The notes under the pieces were generated by a model. The model was given only the letters and a program-made list of their open reading frames with translations, was not told the origin of the DNA and made no database searches. 64,000 bases of DNA from Eumeta japonica (lineage: Eukaryota > Arthropoda > Insecta > Lepidoptera > Psychidae), in contig BGZK01001421.1 of NCBI GenBank assembly GCA_005406025.1, forward strand, positions 62,001 through 126,000, read 5' to 3'. Position numbers and translations under genes: made by a program. Positions 29,006 through 41,423 of this stretch are shown piece after piece (position 1 is the stretch's first letter; each line of letters begins with the position of its first letter).

Positions 29006-32000
29006 GTAATGCTGTTGAACGAATAGTACATAACATGTTTATGAGGTTGATCCGTTATGTAAACTTATATGGGAAACGAACAATGTCTTTATAAACACAT
29101 AAGTGATTTTGAAAAACTTTGACCGCGATTTCTAAATACGATTACCTTAAAAAGAAAAAAAAAACGAGTTTATAGATGCATTTGTGTATAAATAATTTTG
29201 TTTCTTCGGAACGTAAAGAATAAAGAAAGTAGGCACCACGTGAAAGGAATTGATAATAATTATCTATAATAATAGTTCCTTATGTGAGCCTATATAAAAG
29301 ATATATTATATAAAAGCTTATCTACACATATAATAAAAGAGTAATAGAGAGTTTGTGTGTGTATATGCGTGGGTGTGTGTATTTAAAAATTAACCCTCAA
29401 CTCAAAATTCATTTATTTATACTTTACACAAAAATTATGATTAAAATTATGACACATAATAATTTTGTATAAGTAACAAATTGCAACTTCTTTAGGGCAG
29501 TGGATTCAGAGCAAGTAAGCTGTAACGGACGCGAGGCAGACATGCCGACAGACACGCGAGTGGTTCCGTTTTTCTTCGGTACCCCCGCAACACTAAAAGG
29601 TATTTTAGTATTCCTAATGCTGTTCTTTTCTTGTTTATTACCACGTGTTTGTCCCTAATTTAGTGTAAATGAATATACAGTTTTTTTAATTATTTAAACA
29701 GTTGCATAAATTAGTTAGAATTTTGTTTAAATTGTCTTGATTATTATATGAATAAAAGTTTTTGGAAGAGTACTGAAGCCTTTTGGTTTTTAAAGGGTTT
29801 TTTATGATTCATACATGGGATCGATTTAAACGGGTTATTCAATATAATTTAATATAAGATGTAGGGCATTGATCTATAAAAAAGAGAAGATGTACAGTCC
29901 CGCGCTTAAACACGGACGCAGTAAATGAGTGCTAATTTAACAGACAGTTTAGCACTCATTGCATTCAGTGTAGTTTCGTCGTAACTTCCGTTACAACGTC
30001 GAAGTATTCTGTTAAAAATTGCAAAAATAACACGTAAAAACTATGAAAAAGGATGCTATTTCTTATTTTCGATCAGCAAAATTCAGCTTGTTATAATAGG
30101 TGCTCCATCACGTATTATAATGAGTATTCGATGACTATTTTGTATTTTTTCACTTAAAATAGCATCAAAAGCCGAGATATAAACCGGCTTAAAAAAATTG
30201 ATCTAAGCAACACCGGTTTCGTATTTCTTGCGTTGTCACAATATATGATCGCTTAAAAATAGAAACTCTGTTTTTATACTAATGGAGTCACCTTCTTTAT
30301 TTTTTTATTAATTATTATTTTTTATATTTACACAAATTTTAAAATTACCTCTAAAAGGAAATCATACAATAGATTAAACCTATTACAAAAGTAATTATGT
30401 TTATTATATGTCAATTTGTTTTTAGAAAATTATATAAATTATTATGTTCTCTTTTTCATACTTCTGTGACATAATGTTATTAAATTATCTATATGAATCT
30501 ATTACCGAGTCTACGATCTGTTGTTTGTCCGATTAACAAATCTTATATCTCAATAACTATAAAAGCTAGTCTATTGGGATTGTTCAGTATTTATAAAAGT
30601 TCAAATTGAAAATCCTTTCGAATAATGGTTATCATATTTTTTGCAAATCATTTTAAAAAAATGCTTTCATATTTAGTTATATGATTTTGCGAAAAGCATT
30701 ATTTATGGTTTTTCGAAAAGTAAGTTTGACCTTTTTATCAACTTCAAATAAATAATACGTTGGATTTCTTTTGCTTGATCTCAATATGAAATAAATATAA
30801 GAGTGCTTTTAACACATTTCGCGTACGTAATAAACAGACAAACAACACTCTGACGTTGAAAAGTTATTTACTTGATAGTTACTTTTTTACATAAATACAT
30901 AAAACGATTCGTTGACATCAATGAAGCAAGAAATATGTACAAGGATCGTATCATGTAGAGATCATTGTCTAACCTTTCGGAAAATGGCGGGAGGATATAT
31001 ATAAATAAAACTTTAATTCTGACAAGTCAATGATGACATCGCAAATGACGTAATTAGGTTACTGATAACGTCATTGTTGACTTGATTTTTTTTTCTTTAA
31101 GCGAAAGATGGCAGAAAGAATTTTTAATCAGTTTACATTTTCTTAAAATAAAAGAAGAATATGAAAGCACTTTTTCGACAATAATGATTTAAATTTTCAC
31201 TGATTATTTATCTGGTGGTATTTATTAAAAAAAAAACTTTTATTTTTGATGTAATTCGCATTTAGGTTTTATACATTATAGAATACGTAAGTTAGCTAAG
31301 ACGCGAGTATAGTAGCGCTACCGCTACCAATCTGTTAAATTTATGTACGTTACTCAATGACATAATATGACAGGAGTTACGTGTCTCCTTAACATTTAAG
31401 GCCACACAGTATATTTTGTAAATTACTTGAAAAGTCAAATTTTTAGAATCTGATATAGATTGGAGTGCGTAGTCGCCATAGAGTACGTTTGTGCCGTAGG
31501 AACTTTAATGGCCGCGTTCCCCACTCTACATCTCTGCTATTCATATATGTTGTACATCGAAGCCGATTCCATTCCGCTTTGCTAAATGTAAATTAAAAAT
31601 TAGTAACCTATTTTAAGATTAAAATTTGCTCATGCTATCCAGTTACCAATTTTCTGGTGTTTATAGAAGGATATACTTATAAAATTCGTATATTGTATAT
31701 ATACAAATTTATATATACAATATACAAATTACACATCCATATATATACCGTTTAGATAAGGTTCGACGTCCATGACGATATCCTAGATGCAGTTTGTCAT
31801 GTTAACGTCGAATGTTACAGAAATAAACCTGAATGAGTTTGGATAATTTGACGTAGACAGCGTAAAACAGAAACGAATCTATTTTTTAAGATCTTGTTCT
31901 ACATAACGAATATTGTTATAATTTTACAGATAACATAACCAAACAATAAACCAATAATAATTTTTCACACATCAGGGACTGGAACAGGACCATTGAAGTC

Positions 32001-32050
32001 TTATGTATTATATTTAATGAGAAGAGTCTCTTGTGTGTTCCAAAAATGTT
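29006..32050. other. AT-rich gene-free interval
   Basis: Three kilobases with no open frame, repeat or RNA gene that I can support. Small items only: a GT-rich run at 29353-29381, a mixed-composition patch at 29510-29600, and the palindrome at 31688-31725. Confidence 0.45.
31688..31725. repeat. perfect 15-bp inverted repeat, 8-base loop
   Basis: Arms 31688-31702 and 31711-31725 are exact reverse complements around ACAAATTT. The sequence is AT-only apart from the GTAT/ATAC ends and two G/C pairs, so chance is more likely here than in the GC-containing cases. Confidence 0.75.
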
Positions 32051-32058
32051 ATGTAAAA

Positions 32059-32070
32059 TTTTATTTTATT
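32059..32070 (-). terminator. poly(A) signal of lipase 2
   Basis: TTTTATTTTATT on the plus strand gives overlapping AATAAAATAAAA signals on the minus strand, about 90 bases past the stop codon of the lipase at 32157. Position and sequence are right for a cleavage signal. Confidence 0.65.
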
Positions 32071-32156
32071 AGAATATAAACAACACAATATAAACGATAC
32101 TCATGTTATAAATGAATAAATTAATTCAACTCTACAAAGTAAACTAAAACTAAGCC

Positions 32157-33416
32157 TTAATCTGAATCACGATACTCATTAAAATAATCAATGATTTTAG
32201 AATTTACATAAATCGGCACTTCGTTGTTCCATAGGAGGCTTACATGCCCCCAATCGGGTTTAGGCACTACGTAATACTCGAGGACGTTGGGCAGTGTTGC
32301 GTTGATGAGGTTCACGTCGGCAATCACTGACAGTTTGTCACTCTGCGCCACGACCAGCACCACCGGAGTGCGAACCCGGCTCAGATCAAATTCCGGTGGT
32401 GGATGTACGCCATACAACTCGAGATTTTGATGTTTGCCGTAATCGTAATGTGCAAATCTTCCGCTATTAACAATCTGAGCGAATTGAACCAAATTTTTTA
32501 CAGAGCTTCCACCGAAAAAGTGTCCGCCGATCATTTGCAACGTGTGTCTCGACACTACATCCGGCGGATCTCCCGCTATGGCCATGACCGGAACCGAACA
32601 CGCCGTCTCCGGTACCAAAGTACATAACACTTCCGCTAATTTGTGAGTCGGTTGCTTTCTCCCAAACACCTCTCTGACATCAGTGAGATTCAAAGCTTCA
32701 TGCAAGACGGGCGAACCGGCCGCTGCCAAGCGGAGGAACTCACTTTCTATGTGCTTTAGTGAGGAGATTGGAGCTAATAATATCGCAAGTCGAATTTTAT
32801 CGTTGTAATCTTTTTGCGTTGATGTCATTATGAAAAAGTCGCTAGTACCCTGAGAATGACCAACGTAAAATACATTTTTGTTGTTCGTTTGTTTAATGAC
32901 ATAGTCGATGATTGAAGGCAGGTCAATTTCACCGTATTCCTCGAAGGCGAAATTCCAAAATTGCGCATCGTGGTCAGGGTCGAGAGTCTCGTGAGCTCGG
33001 CTGTAGCAGTCGCCGCGGACTGAAGCGCACCACACGTCGTAGCACGCGTCGGTGAGTCCGTAAGCCAGGCCAGCGTCAGGACCGGCCAGCAGCCAGGTGT
33101 CAGCGCTGTCCACTAGTCCATGTTGCAGCACTACTGGTGTAGAGTACTTTGTTCCGTTGCATCGTCCTTTGCCAGTTATATGGAATACTTTCAGTTTGTA
33201 TTTGTCCTCGGTGACGACGGTGTGTTCTTCAACTAGATAACCGTATTTACCAGCGAGTTGGGTAAAATTTAGTCTAGCGTCCTCTATAAGAAAGGAGTCT
33301 TCGATTTCACCATCGGGTACAGCATATGGTATTGCTACATCATCATCTCCTAGAAGAGCTTGAGTCTTTTTTCCGAAGAATACTAAAACAAGCGAAATGA
33401 ACATGAATGCCCCCAT
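32157..33416 (-). CDS. secreted acid lipase-like protein (lipase 2 of window)
   Basis: A complete 419-residue intronless frame, paralogue of the gene at 5290. Same architecture without internal gaps: signal peptide (1-20), lipase N-terminal region, RGDCYSRAH at 134-142, GHSQG with nucleophile Ser188, likely Asp360 and His391. The oxyanion-region string reads HGLVDSADTW instead of HGLLDSADTW. It ends five residues earlier than lipase 1. Residues ~44-170 and ~331-390 are almost identical to lipase 1, whereas residues ~195-330, which include much of the cap region over the active site, differ often (for example DPPDVVSRHTLQMIGG versus DSTNGISRKTKQILGD). That suggests the two enzymes may differ in substrate choice while sharing catalysis; this is inference. 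Start ATG at 33416, TATA-like box about 60 bases upstream, poly(A) signal about 90 bases past the stop. Both the promoter and 3' end look intact, so this is the more clearly functional copy. Confidence 0.94.
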   Translation of the reverse strand: MGAFMFISLVLVFFGKKTQALLGDDDVAIPYAVPDGEIEDSFLIEDARLNFTQLAGKYGYLVEEHTVVTEDKYKLKVFHITGKGRCNGTKYSTPVVLQHGLVDSADTWLLAGPDAGLAYGLTDACYDVWCASVRGDCYSRAHETLDPDHDAQFWNFAFEEYGEIDLPSIIDYVIKQTNNKNVFYVGHSQGTSDFFIMTSTQKDYNDKIRLAILLAPISSLKHIESEFLRLAAAGSPVLHEALNLTDVREVFGRKQPTHKLAEVLCTLVPETACSVPVMAIAGDPPDVVSRHTLQMIGGHFFGGSSVKNLVQFAQIVNSGRFAHYDYGKHQNLELYGVHPPPEFDLSRVRTPVVLVVAQSDKLSVIADVNLINATLPNVLEYYVVPKPDWGHVSLLWNNEVPIYVNSKIIDYFNEYRDSD

Positions 33417-33475
33417 AGTCTTACTAATTACGAGTGAGACAAAGACAGAAGTGACGAAACTTAACTAATGTCGTG

Positions 33476-33530
33476 AAATATATTAACTGTCTTATTACGG
33501 TACTTGTTGTTCAAATACACTTGAGTAAAC
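33476..33530 (-). promoter_or_regulatory. conserved promoter block of lipase 2
   Basis: Contains the same TATA-like string (ACAGTTAATATATTT on the minus strand) and upstream element (GTTTACTCAAGTGT) as lipase 1, with the same spacing to within one base. Between the motifs the two promoters differ. Confidence 0.55.
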
Positions 33531-33539
33531 TAATTATTA

Positions 33540-35660
33540 CATTAAAGATTGTTATTTTAGTGGTAGAATGATGTTAAAATTCAATAATTTAAGGCGCTTT
33601 TGTAATCGTATGCCTGAAGAGTTCGGTTGTGTCACAAGTGTTTTGTAATTTTATCACTGTATTACAATATGACATGTGACATTGAAACAAATAGTTGTCT
33701 GTCTGTTGCATCCACATAATTTTAATCAAATCAGCATTTTAACATAACACTTTAAAACGTTTCAGATTGTTTTGTATTGTATTTCAAATAATAAAATACG
33801 CATCCCAATTTATAGTACTTTTTTCAAGTATAAAGAACGTATAGTTTTCCACTTTTTACGGGTTTTCATTTTGTATATCATTCAAAACGTAATATTTTAC
33901 CACCAATTTACTCGTAGAAACATAATTTTAATTAGCAATCAATTACATATGAAATAAATAATATTATCTCGGTGCTGAAATATTTGACTGTAGAAAAAAA
34001 AATGCAAATGTACTCCATTATTCAAGTAGTTCTGATAATTATTACCGCCACACTTGTGATGTAGTTCTATCTTTAGAAAGGAGTTTTTCGGTGTTAAATG
34101 GTGTTGTTCATTCTGAAAACTTCTAGAGCTGGCCATTTGTACTAAGATTATTAAAAAAAAACATTAGAGTTTTTGAAAATGGAACTCTTTGGAAGTATAT
34201 TATATTTTAGTGCGTTAGACGTGATTGTTTTTATATTGCGTATTGAAATTCGTGTCTCGGCATTACAATGGGTTTAATTCGAGAGAATATTCGTTGTATG
34301 ATTTTTTTACGATTTTTGCTGTTAATTAACACAAGACTGTTGCCAGAGATTTCAATTGACATATGGTGATGAAGCCGCACTTGGTAACTTTGTGTATTCT
34401 GTTAAGTGGGTTCGGACGTGGACGAGATCAGCCTTTGACAAATTACGTACCTAAAGGTCGGCTGGCGACTGCAGTTACCGAAATTAATATCGTTACTGTT
34501 CGATAATTAATTGAAACTGATATAAAATTTACTTACAAACAAATTCATACTGTATTAGATATTGATATGAGCCACAGGCAAGTGAATTTGTGTGTGCATG
34601 TCAGGGTTTTAAAACTGCACTCGATAAATACCATGTGATTCAACGGATGACAATGATGATGCAATTGCGCGTAGAATGGTATCTAAAATGATAAAAAGTA
34701 TGATAAAAAACATAAAACGATTTACAAGCCCCATAGGAACGTTCAATGCGTTCCAAAACCCATGGATGAGGTCCTTAAGGGAGATTGAGCTAACTGCTCT
34801 TTACAATGGTTTCAAAAAACGTCAAAAGTGTGTATATAACAGTAAGGGAATATTCTTTGAACAACAATAAATATAATGAACATAATCATAAATAGAAAAT
34901 GTTGTCTTATTCATGAACATCCAAAAATATTTAATGTTGCCCATGCATTAAAACAGAGGAATTTAATGATATAAAATGAGAATTTCGCATTTGCTATTAT
35001 TTGTATTGAAAATGACGTAGTTCATTCATTACATTACGGCGCTTTAATTAAATATTTTAGTTTCAGAAAAACTAGCAAAAGTTACTTCTAAATTCCTACT
35101 TATACTTCTTTTTAAAGCATTATATATCAATATTTTATAATTATTAATAATTTATCTTAATAATTCTTAATGTTTATAAATCTACTAATACAACATTTTA
35201 TAATTCTAAGCTTATGTAACTTATAACATTTGCTGCTTGGAGTACATTTCTAGGTAGCACTGGTAATCTTACTATCGGCCTAGGTATATCGGTAAAGAGA
35301 ACGGGGATTATGAAGTATGCAGCTACTGCTCGTGCCAGCTACTGCGCATGTGTCATCTTGAATTCTTAACTTCTGATTTACGGCATGTATACACGGGTTA
35401 AGTACTAATCATTGGCATTTGTCACTTGCACTAATATTAACACTTGTAAGTAACGCGTAAATAAGTCTCGGTAGTGCTGAGGATTCGTAAAATTGCGAAT
35501 GCGAATTAATAGACATAATTTCTATTTATCAAGCGTACATACTTATACCCATCACTACTTCTTTCTAGTCGCAACGCGTGAACTGTTGTGGTTCGAGTTA
35601 GCATAACTATCTAATAATAAATGGTTTTGTCAGCACACGTCTATTTAAATTTTCCTTTTA
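33540..35660. other. AT-rich gene-free interval
   Basis: No gene supported. A short frame at 34676-34870 is Lys-rich and carries no recognisable domain. A patch of balanced composition at 35225-35400 is unassigned. Confidence 0.4.
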
Positions 35661-35789
35661 AACGAATTAGAGTTGGTTAGCAGTGATAAGTGCGACTAGC
35701 GAGCAAGAATGGGAAACTTTAACGATTAGTACTAAGCTCTTGGCGGAATGTGTGTTTGCGTTTATGCATGACCGCGACTGTGCTTGGAT

Positions 35790-35985
35790 TGAGAGGCAAT
35801 GTTCGCTCGCATCGATGTCGGAGGCCACGCAGGGTGTGCGGCGAATCGGCCTCCGCGACGTGTGCAGGCGCGGGCCGGCAGTCCCGGCGAGGCGGCGTGA
35901 GGCGGCCGCGCGGCGTCCCACGGATTTCCCTAGAGCGCCATCCGCCCCGCGCCGCCCGCCCACGGGAACGGCGTATGCAAAATGA
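35790..35985. other. GC-rich island 1
   Basis: A sharply GC-rich block (GGCGCGGGCCGGCA-type strings at 35868-35900) in AT-rich DNA. All strands stay open here simply because stop codons are rare in such sequence, so the overlapping frames are not evidence of a gene. Could be a CpG-rich conserved regulatory block or a GC-rich exon; no splice signals support an exon. Confidence 0.4.
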
Positions 35986-36099
35986 AAATTATCATACAAA
36001 TTTCTTTTCTTGTATGAACCGAGGCGATATTACTGTGACAAAATATAGGTATGCAAAAATATGGAAGCCGCGATGTCGCGGTAGCGCCGAGTAGACTTG

Positions 36100-37140
36100 T
36101 CGGTTTTGCCTTTCAAATGCGTACGCATAATGATACTGCGCGCCCACCTGCTCACCCAGCGGCCCGCGTCGGTGATGACGCGCCGCCACAGCGTTCATCA
36201 CGCCTGCCTCCAGTTAAGAAGAGTGTGTATCGTGAGGGGAAAGCCACTGTCAGCAAGAAAAGTTTAAAGTAAATTTGTCTCCATTGTGCATGTGGTCATG
36301 CGAATTCATACTATGTTGTGAAATATTTTAAATACTGTTACAATACAATTATTTACTAGGTTCATATAAATTTGATGCATAATTATTGAATTCAAAACAC
36401 TCAATACTACATAGATAATTATTTATGTCAAGATATACTGTTACAGCTTTATTACAAAAAAAAAAATACATATTGAACAGGTATTTGACAATAATTCTAT
36501 TATAAACGGATTTATATCAATAGGTTAGAATTTGGCATGGATTAAACTTTGTGTAAATTTGAATAAAAGTCATGACTTGAATTTGATGTATAATTGTCGT
36601 CATCCCCTTTGTGATTGTAATGAAAGTTTCGGTTTCGGGAGCCAAATTTTAAGCACCCGAAACTGACGACCTAACATGAAACAATTAATAGTCATTGAAG
36701 CGAGAAAGATGTGCAACTATGTGGAAATTTGTGGTCCCTGTCTACCCTTCTGGGAATAAGCGTAAAGTTATAACAATAAAAAATTTATGAGGTATCTGTG
36801 GTACATGGTGGGAACGAAGTTTTTTTCGCCATATGTAAATATATTTTATGAATTGAATAATGACAATTAAATTAATTAACATGTTTGAAAGTAATTAAAT
36901 AAATAATAATTAATTATTTATTTAAATTCTAAAAAAAGTACTAAACAGCGCCATATGTTTTATTTATTAAAGACTTTGTTAAGTTCGTCAATTTGCACAA
37001 TTATGTAATTATGAAATCAGTAACAGATGTCATTTCCACATATTTATATAGTATTTATTTATTTAAAGTTTAAAATTGAATACTATCCAGAACTGAAACA
37101 ATTAAAGAGTTTTATTTAATATTTTACAAAAAAATGGAAT
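36100..37140. other. non-coding, AT-rich
   Basis: A second smaller GC-rich patch at 36140-36220, then AT-rich sequence. An 8-bp inverted pair (GTTTCGGG/CCCGAAAC) stands at 36631-36662. No gene seen. Confidence 0.4.
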
Positions 37141-37149
37141 CACAGAAGC

Positions 37150-37745
37150 ACAATAAAATAAATTGAGGAACTTTGTGTTTGCGAAGAAATCGTTCCTGCG
37201 CACCCCGACGTACACACGGCGTAAACATACTCATAGGTATAGACGAAATAGGAAAAAAGATTTTTGGGGCAAACTGTAGTGAAATGAATGTACATTTCAC
37301 TACAGTTTGCACCAAAATTCGTTTATATAGTTTGTACATACAAATTTATTTTGTAAATAAAGATATGAGTTTGTATGAGTTTTACTTCGGAAATGCATCG
37401 AACACGTATGCATTTTAGTACCTCGATAATCCTTCAGAGGGCATATCACGTGATATAGACATCGGTAGACCGCTGAAGGTAGTCATTCATGGGTGCCAGA
37501 TAGCAGCGCCTGTTACGGTACGGCCTGAGATCGATGTCAGAAAATAGCAGAAAATAACGGATTCCGATCGAGGACAGATTTTGAGATCCGGATCGCTTAA
37601 ACTTAATTGGCCTAAATTCAACTCATCTAATTGGTCGCTCTCTGAAGGACGAATTCGAGAATAGCAGAAAATAGTATAAGAATACAGCCGCATGCTGCAT
37701 TCAGCTGCTTTCCTGTAGTTGCTCAGTACTATACCTACGTTCTAC
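37150..37745 (-). repeat. unassigned ~650-bp dispersed repeat, copy 2 (inverted)
   Basis: Reverse-complement copy of 730-1395. Read on the minus strand the order of matches is the same: the head near 37690, the CCCTCTGAAGGATTA block near 37445-37425, GTGTTCGATGCATTTCCGAA near 37405 and the GTCGGGGTGC tail near 37205. Relative to copy 1 it lacks the GC-rich hairpin and instead holds a perfect 18-bp hairpin (37269-37310) in its tail. Confidence 0.7.
37269..37310. repeat. perfect 18-bp inverted repeat, 6-base loop
   Basis: Arms 37269-37286 and 37293-37310 are exact reverse complements with loop AATGTA. Copy 1 of the surrounding repeat does not have it, so it arose after the copies separated. 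Confidence 0.93.
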
Positions 37746-38380
37746 ATTTATGGATGGCTCCTAAGTTATTATAATAGAATGCAACACCAAAAAAAAAGAC
37801 AACAAACATCAGCAATGTTTCCAGCCCATCAATTTGCACAATTATGTAATTTTTGAAATCTATAACAGATGTCATTTCCATATGTATGAATATTGAGTTT
37901 ATTAAAAGTTAAAGCTGGAAACTCCATCTTCAGAGCTGAATAAAAAATCGAAAACTAATCCTAAACAAATTGTGTTAATAACATTATTATTTATTGCAAA
38001 TAGACGTAATATAAGAATAGACATTTTTATGAAAATGTTGAAAACCTAGAGCCGCGTGGCGTGCGGTTCCACCTCATGATACTCAATCAATTTCGGGTGT
38101 AAGACACAGAGAGACTCGCTGAGAATCAAATGGGCAGGTCATAACGCGTTATCTTTACGTGACGATTTCTATCAACTGACACCTTTAAACTATGGTAAAG
38201 AAATTTGTTCCAAAAGCTTATACAAAAGATGAGCTCGAGAGACTAATAACAACGGTCCAGTGGCTGTTACAGCGATTGGTTACGTAAATCAAGGTTGAAA
38301 GTAAAATGGGTGACCAGACCACTTGGACTTAGTTTAGTGATATTTATTACATTAATCTTATTCCTTTTGAAATCGTTAGA
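37746..38380. other. non-coding DNA
   Basis: No gene. The phrase TTTGCACAATTATGTAAT occurs here (near 37834) and near 36991, followed in both by a shared TAACAGATGTCATTTCCA string, so a short piece of sequence is duplicated about 840 bases apart. Confidence 0.5.
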
Positions 38381-38394
38381 CTGCTTTAGGTACA

Positions 38395-38935
38395 AGTATT
38401 GGGCACGCGCAAAAGGTGCGCGTTTACCTGCCTGCGCGCATCTCTTGTGCCTACTACAACAGAATTCCGACCAATTAATAGGCCCGCGGCGCGGGCCCCG
38501 GCGATTGTGTAAAGCTATTCGACATCGCCGGGGGCGTTTCATTTCTTCGGCGCTGCTCCCGTTCGTTGCGCAATTTCTTTAAAGTCTTCCAGATTATTCG
38601 GCCGGAATGAATTTATCCGATCCGATATTATGTACGTCGGTCTTTTCTTCCGTGGCATAAAGGGAGGCGGCGAAAGGAATTTAGATTAAAAATGAGCCGT
38701 AGCCGTGTCTAACGTATCGCGAAATCTAAGACGCCCGCCCGCGCCGCCCCCGCCGCCCCGGCCGCAGCGCCGGTCGGCCGTCGCGTCGTCAGCGCCAACA
38801 ACCGCTCGGCGGGCGTCGGCGAGGTATTTTTCTTTTGTAATTAAGTTCGTGACCCCGCTTCACTAACTGCAGCGGAAATCGGGTCGCCGCGCCCGCGCCC
38901 TCTCGCGGAACTGATTAAGGAAGGCCATCGTGATT
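38395..38935. other. GC-rich island 2
   Basis: Two very GC-rich parts (38480-38560 and 38725-38820, with CGCCGCCCCGGCCGCAGCGC). Partial inverted arms occur at 38493-38503 and 38524-38535 (CCCCGGCGAT/ATCGCCGGGG). No continuous frame with a recognisable domain. Possible conserved regulatory DNA. Confidence 0.4.
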
Positions 38936-38959
38936 TACTTTTCGAGCTGTTGTGAACTC

Positions 38960-41295
38960 GGCCGGGATACCGCACTGCACTGTTATATTCTATAATTAAT
39001 TATACTGAATACATAATTTAAATACATCGAAAAGAAAATAATAATGAAATTCGTATTTAATAACTTTTCAAATGATAAACTCGCAATGTCTTTTGAATCA
39101 CAGCGATTCGAAATAACAATGTGATGACAATGTGATGAAACACCTTTTTTCACAATCACAACTTGTTTATTTTTCTCCACATCCGTCGTCCGCCTGACAT
39201 CCCTTGCTATTCCCCTTTCCTCCTACCAACCGTGTCTATTTTTTAATATTTATTGCCAGTTTAAAAATGTAGATCTCTACAGCATTTTAAATATTTATAC
39301 AATAATTCAACTGGAATTTTGCTATAATCCATCCTAACCGTGTGTATGCCCCCATACATGAGCTTATTGCGTAAGAGTATATCACACCTTCCACTCAGCA
39401 AGCCTTTCAATATCACAATAATGAAATTCAAATTCAAAAATCTATTTGATAGGTTACACATAACTCCTGAAATGCATCAGTATAATATTAATTTAACGTT
39501 ATAATATGAATTTACCACTCGTTCAGAAGGCAGATTTCTCTCAAGAAGAACGAGGGGTAGCTTTTCTAACTGAATAATATACAATGACAATAAAAGTAAA
39601 CAACATTATAGAAAGATACGATCCGAAGAGCTCGAGCTGGATATATCCAATTGTAAGTAAATGAATATTTTTTTAAGATATTTTGTCGTTTATTACTCTC
39701 AAAAGTTGTTAATTTATTTCGCTATTTCTGTTACTTCATATACAACTCTTGTAATTTTCATTTAATCACTGTCAAACGTCGTTAATCCGTTACATTGTGC
39801 CTGTTATTTCATACGTAATATACAGCGAAAGTAATGTCGTTCCAACCGGATGTGCCACGACCCTTCTGTTTAGGCAAAATTTTGTACAATATCATCAAAG
39901 AAAGCTAAATGCTTATGAATCCGTCGATTATCGTAAGAAAGTGACCAGTATTTGCTAACCCTGTCCATTACAGTAAGATTATGTTATGATGGTGCTTGCG
40001 AACCCATACGTTCCCATGAAAAGTAGTAGAACTAGTATCTGCTAACTAATGCGATTCTAGCAAGTTTAAGTCATTATGGTGCTCGCAATCTATAGATGTA
40101 TAAAATAAAGAAGATGCATAATCGCTTACTCTTTTGACGGAAAAAAATGGCACAAAGTATACATGATACCTCTGTCCCACATTTTACGATACCATTGTGC
40201 AGTGCTAAAGAAAATGAAGGGAAGGAACATTATTTCTGATTTGACCTTTCAACCGAAATGTCACAACATAAGGTACATTTTTAAATGCAAAGGAAGGAGT
40301 AACGATCATTGTGTTATTGGAACATAATAAGTACTATTTTTTTTACAAATTGCACGTGCTGTTCTACAACAAGACATCAGTGGAGTTGTTTAACATTATT
40401 TTAATTTTTTTTATCGTTTTTTTGTTGAATGTTTGAAAAGAATCATAATATATTTTTCTTTATAATGAAGTTTAGTATAGTAATCACCTTAAAATTTATA
40501 TGAACGTTTAATTTTATAATGTTTTTGAAAATATACATGAAAAAACCTTTTAAAGTGTTCAAAGTATAGCAATATAAAACTTTTTTATTATTAATACAGG
40601 AAAATAAGATGACGATTCATTAAACATTAACATATCTTTGATGAACAGAATACTTATATACAATTTGCTAAAAAACAAATTCAAATATCATAAACATGAT
40701 TTTATTTGGAATAGGTTTAATCTATTCAATGATTTCCCTTTAGAGATAATTTTAATATTTGTATAAATATAAAACAAATCGTATATAAAAAAATGAAAAA
40801 GGAGACGCCATTAGTAAAGAACAGTATTGTTAAGACAACAAATAATGGGACAACGCAAGAAATATGAGACCGGTGTTGCTTACGCGTATTTCTTTTAAAT
40901 CTTGCCTTTTTGATGCTAATTTAAATGAACAAACATAAAACACTCATCCAATACTCATTGCAATGGCACCTATTATAAATAAACCAAGTGTCGCGAGCCC
41001 ATTCATTCTCGTGAAAAAAATAGCAGAACTACCTAGTACTTGCTAACCCATTCCATTCTAGCCATACAAAGAAATACTTTAATCTACTTCCTAATAGCAT
41101 AAAAATCTTTAACTGCTCAAACTATTAAGAAGAAGGTTTATGATTGGGTTAGTGCTGTTTCTATTTAATTAACTTACGACTAAAATATCGCTATGATACT
41201 TAAGTCGTTATGAAATGCATTATTAGAAAGTTAATTAATGTTATAAAAACATAATATATAACGTATGATTTAACGCATTTTTTTACATTGTTTTA
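38960..41295. other. AT-rich gene-free interval
   Basis: No gene supported. Related phrases at about 39935-39990, 40020-40060 and 41005-41065 (…GTAGTAGAACTAGTATCTGCTAAC… type, each with GCTAACC/CTAACT and CATTC/CATT) indicate a weak, short dispersed or duplicated unit. Confidence 0.4.
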
Positions 41296-41299
41296 TCTT

Positions 41300-41423
41300 G
41301 TGGCCTAGCATAACGCTCTAGACAACAGTCTCTCTATTGGGCTAACTTTGTCGCGCCGATGTGATGAGCGAGAGGGACAGTCCTATAGAGAGGCTCTCGT
41401 CTAAGGCGTCATGCTAGGCCCAC
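41300..41423. mobile_element. 124-bp hairpin (foldback) MITE
   Basis: Nearly the whole element folds on itself: the left arm 41300-41345 (GTGGCCTAGCATAACGC…) and the right arm ending at 41423 (…GCGTCATGCTAGGCCCAC) are reverse complements over about 45 bases with a minority of mismatches and one gap. The loop holds GCGAGAGGGACAGTCC. No coding capacity. Transcribed, it would give a long hairpin RNA. Confidence 0.75.

Noticed and set aside
35667..36272. Overlapping Arg/Ala-rich frames on both strands
   Set aside because: Open only because the block is GC-rich; no domain, and both strands are equally open.
37269..37310. microRNA precursor
   Set aside because: A perfect 18-bp stem with a 6-base loop is too short and lacks the bulges of insect precursors; it is also absent from the other repeat copy.
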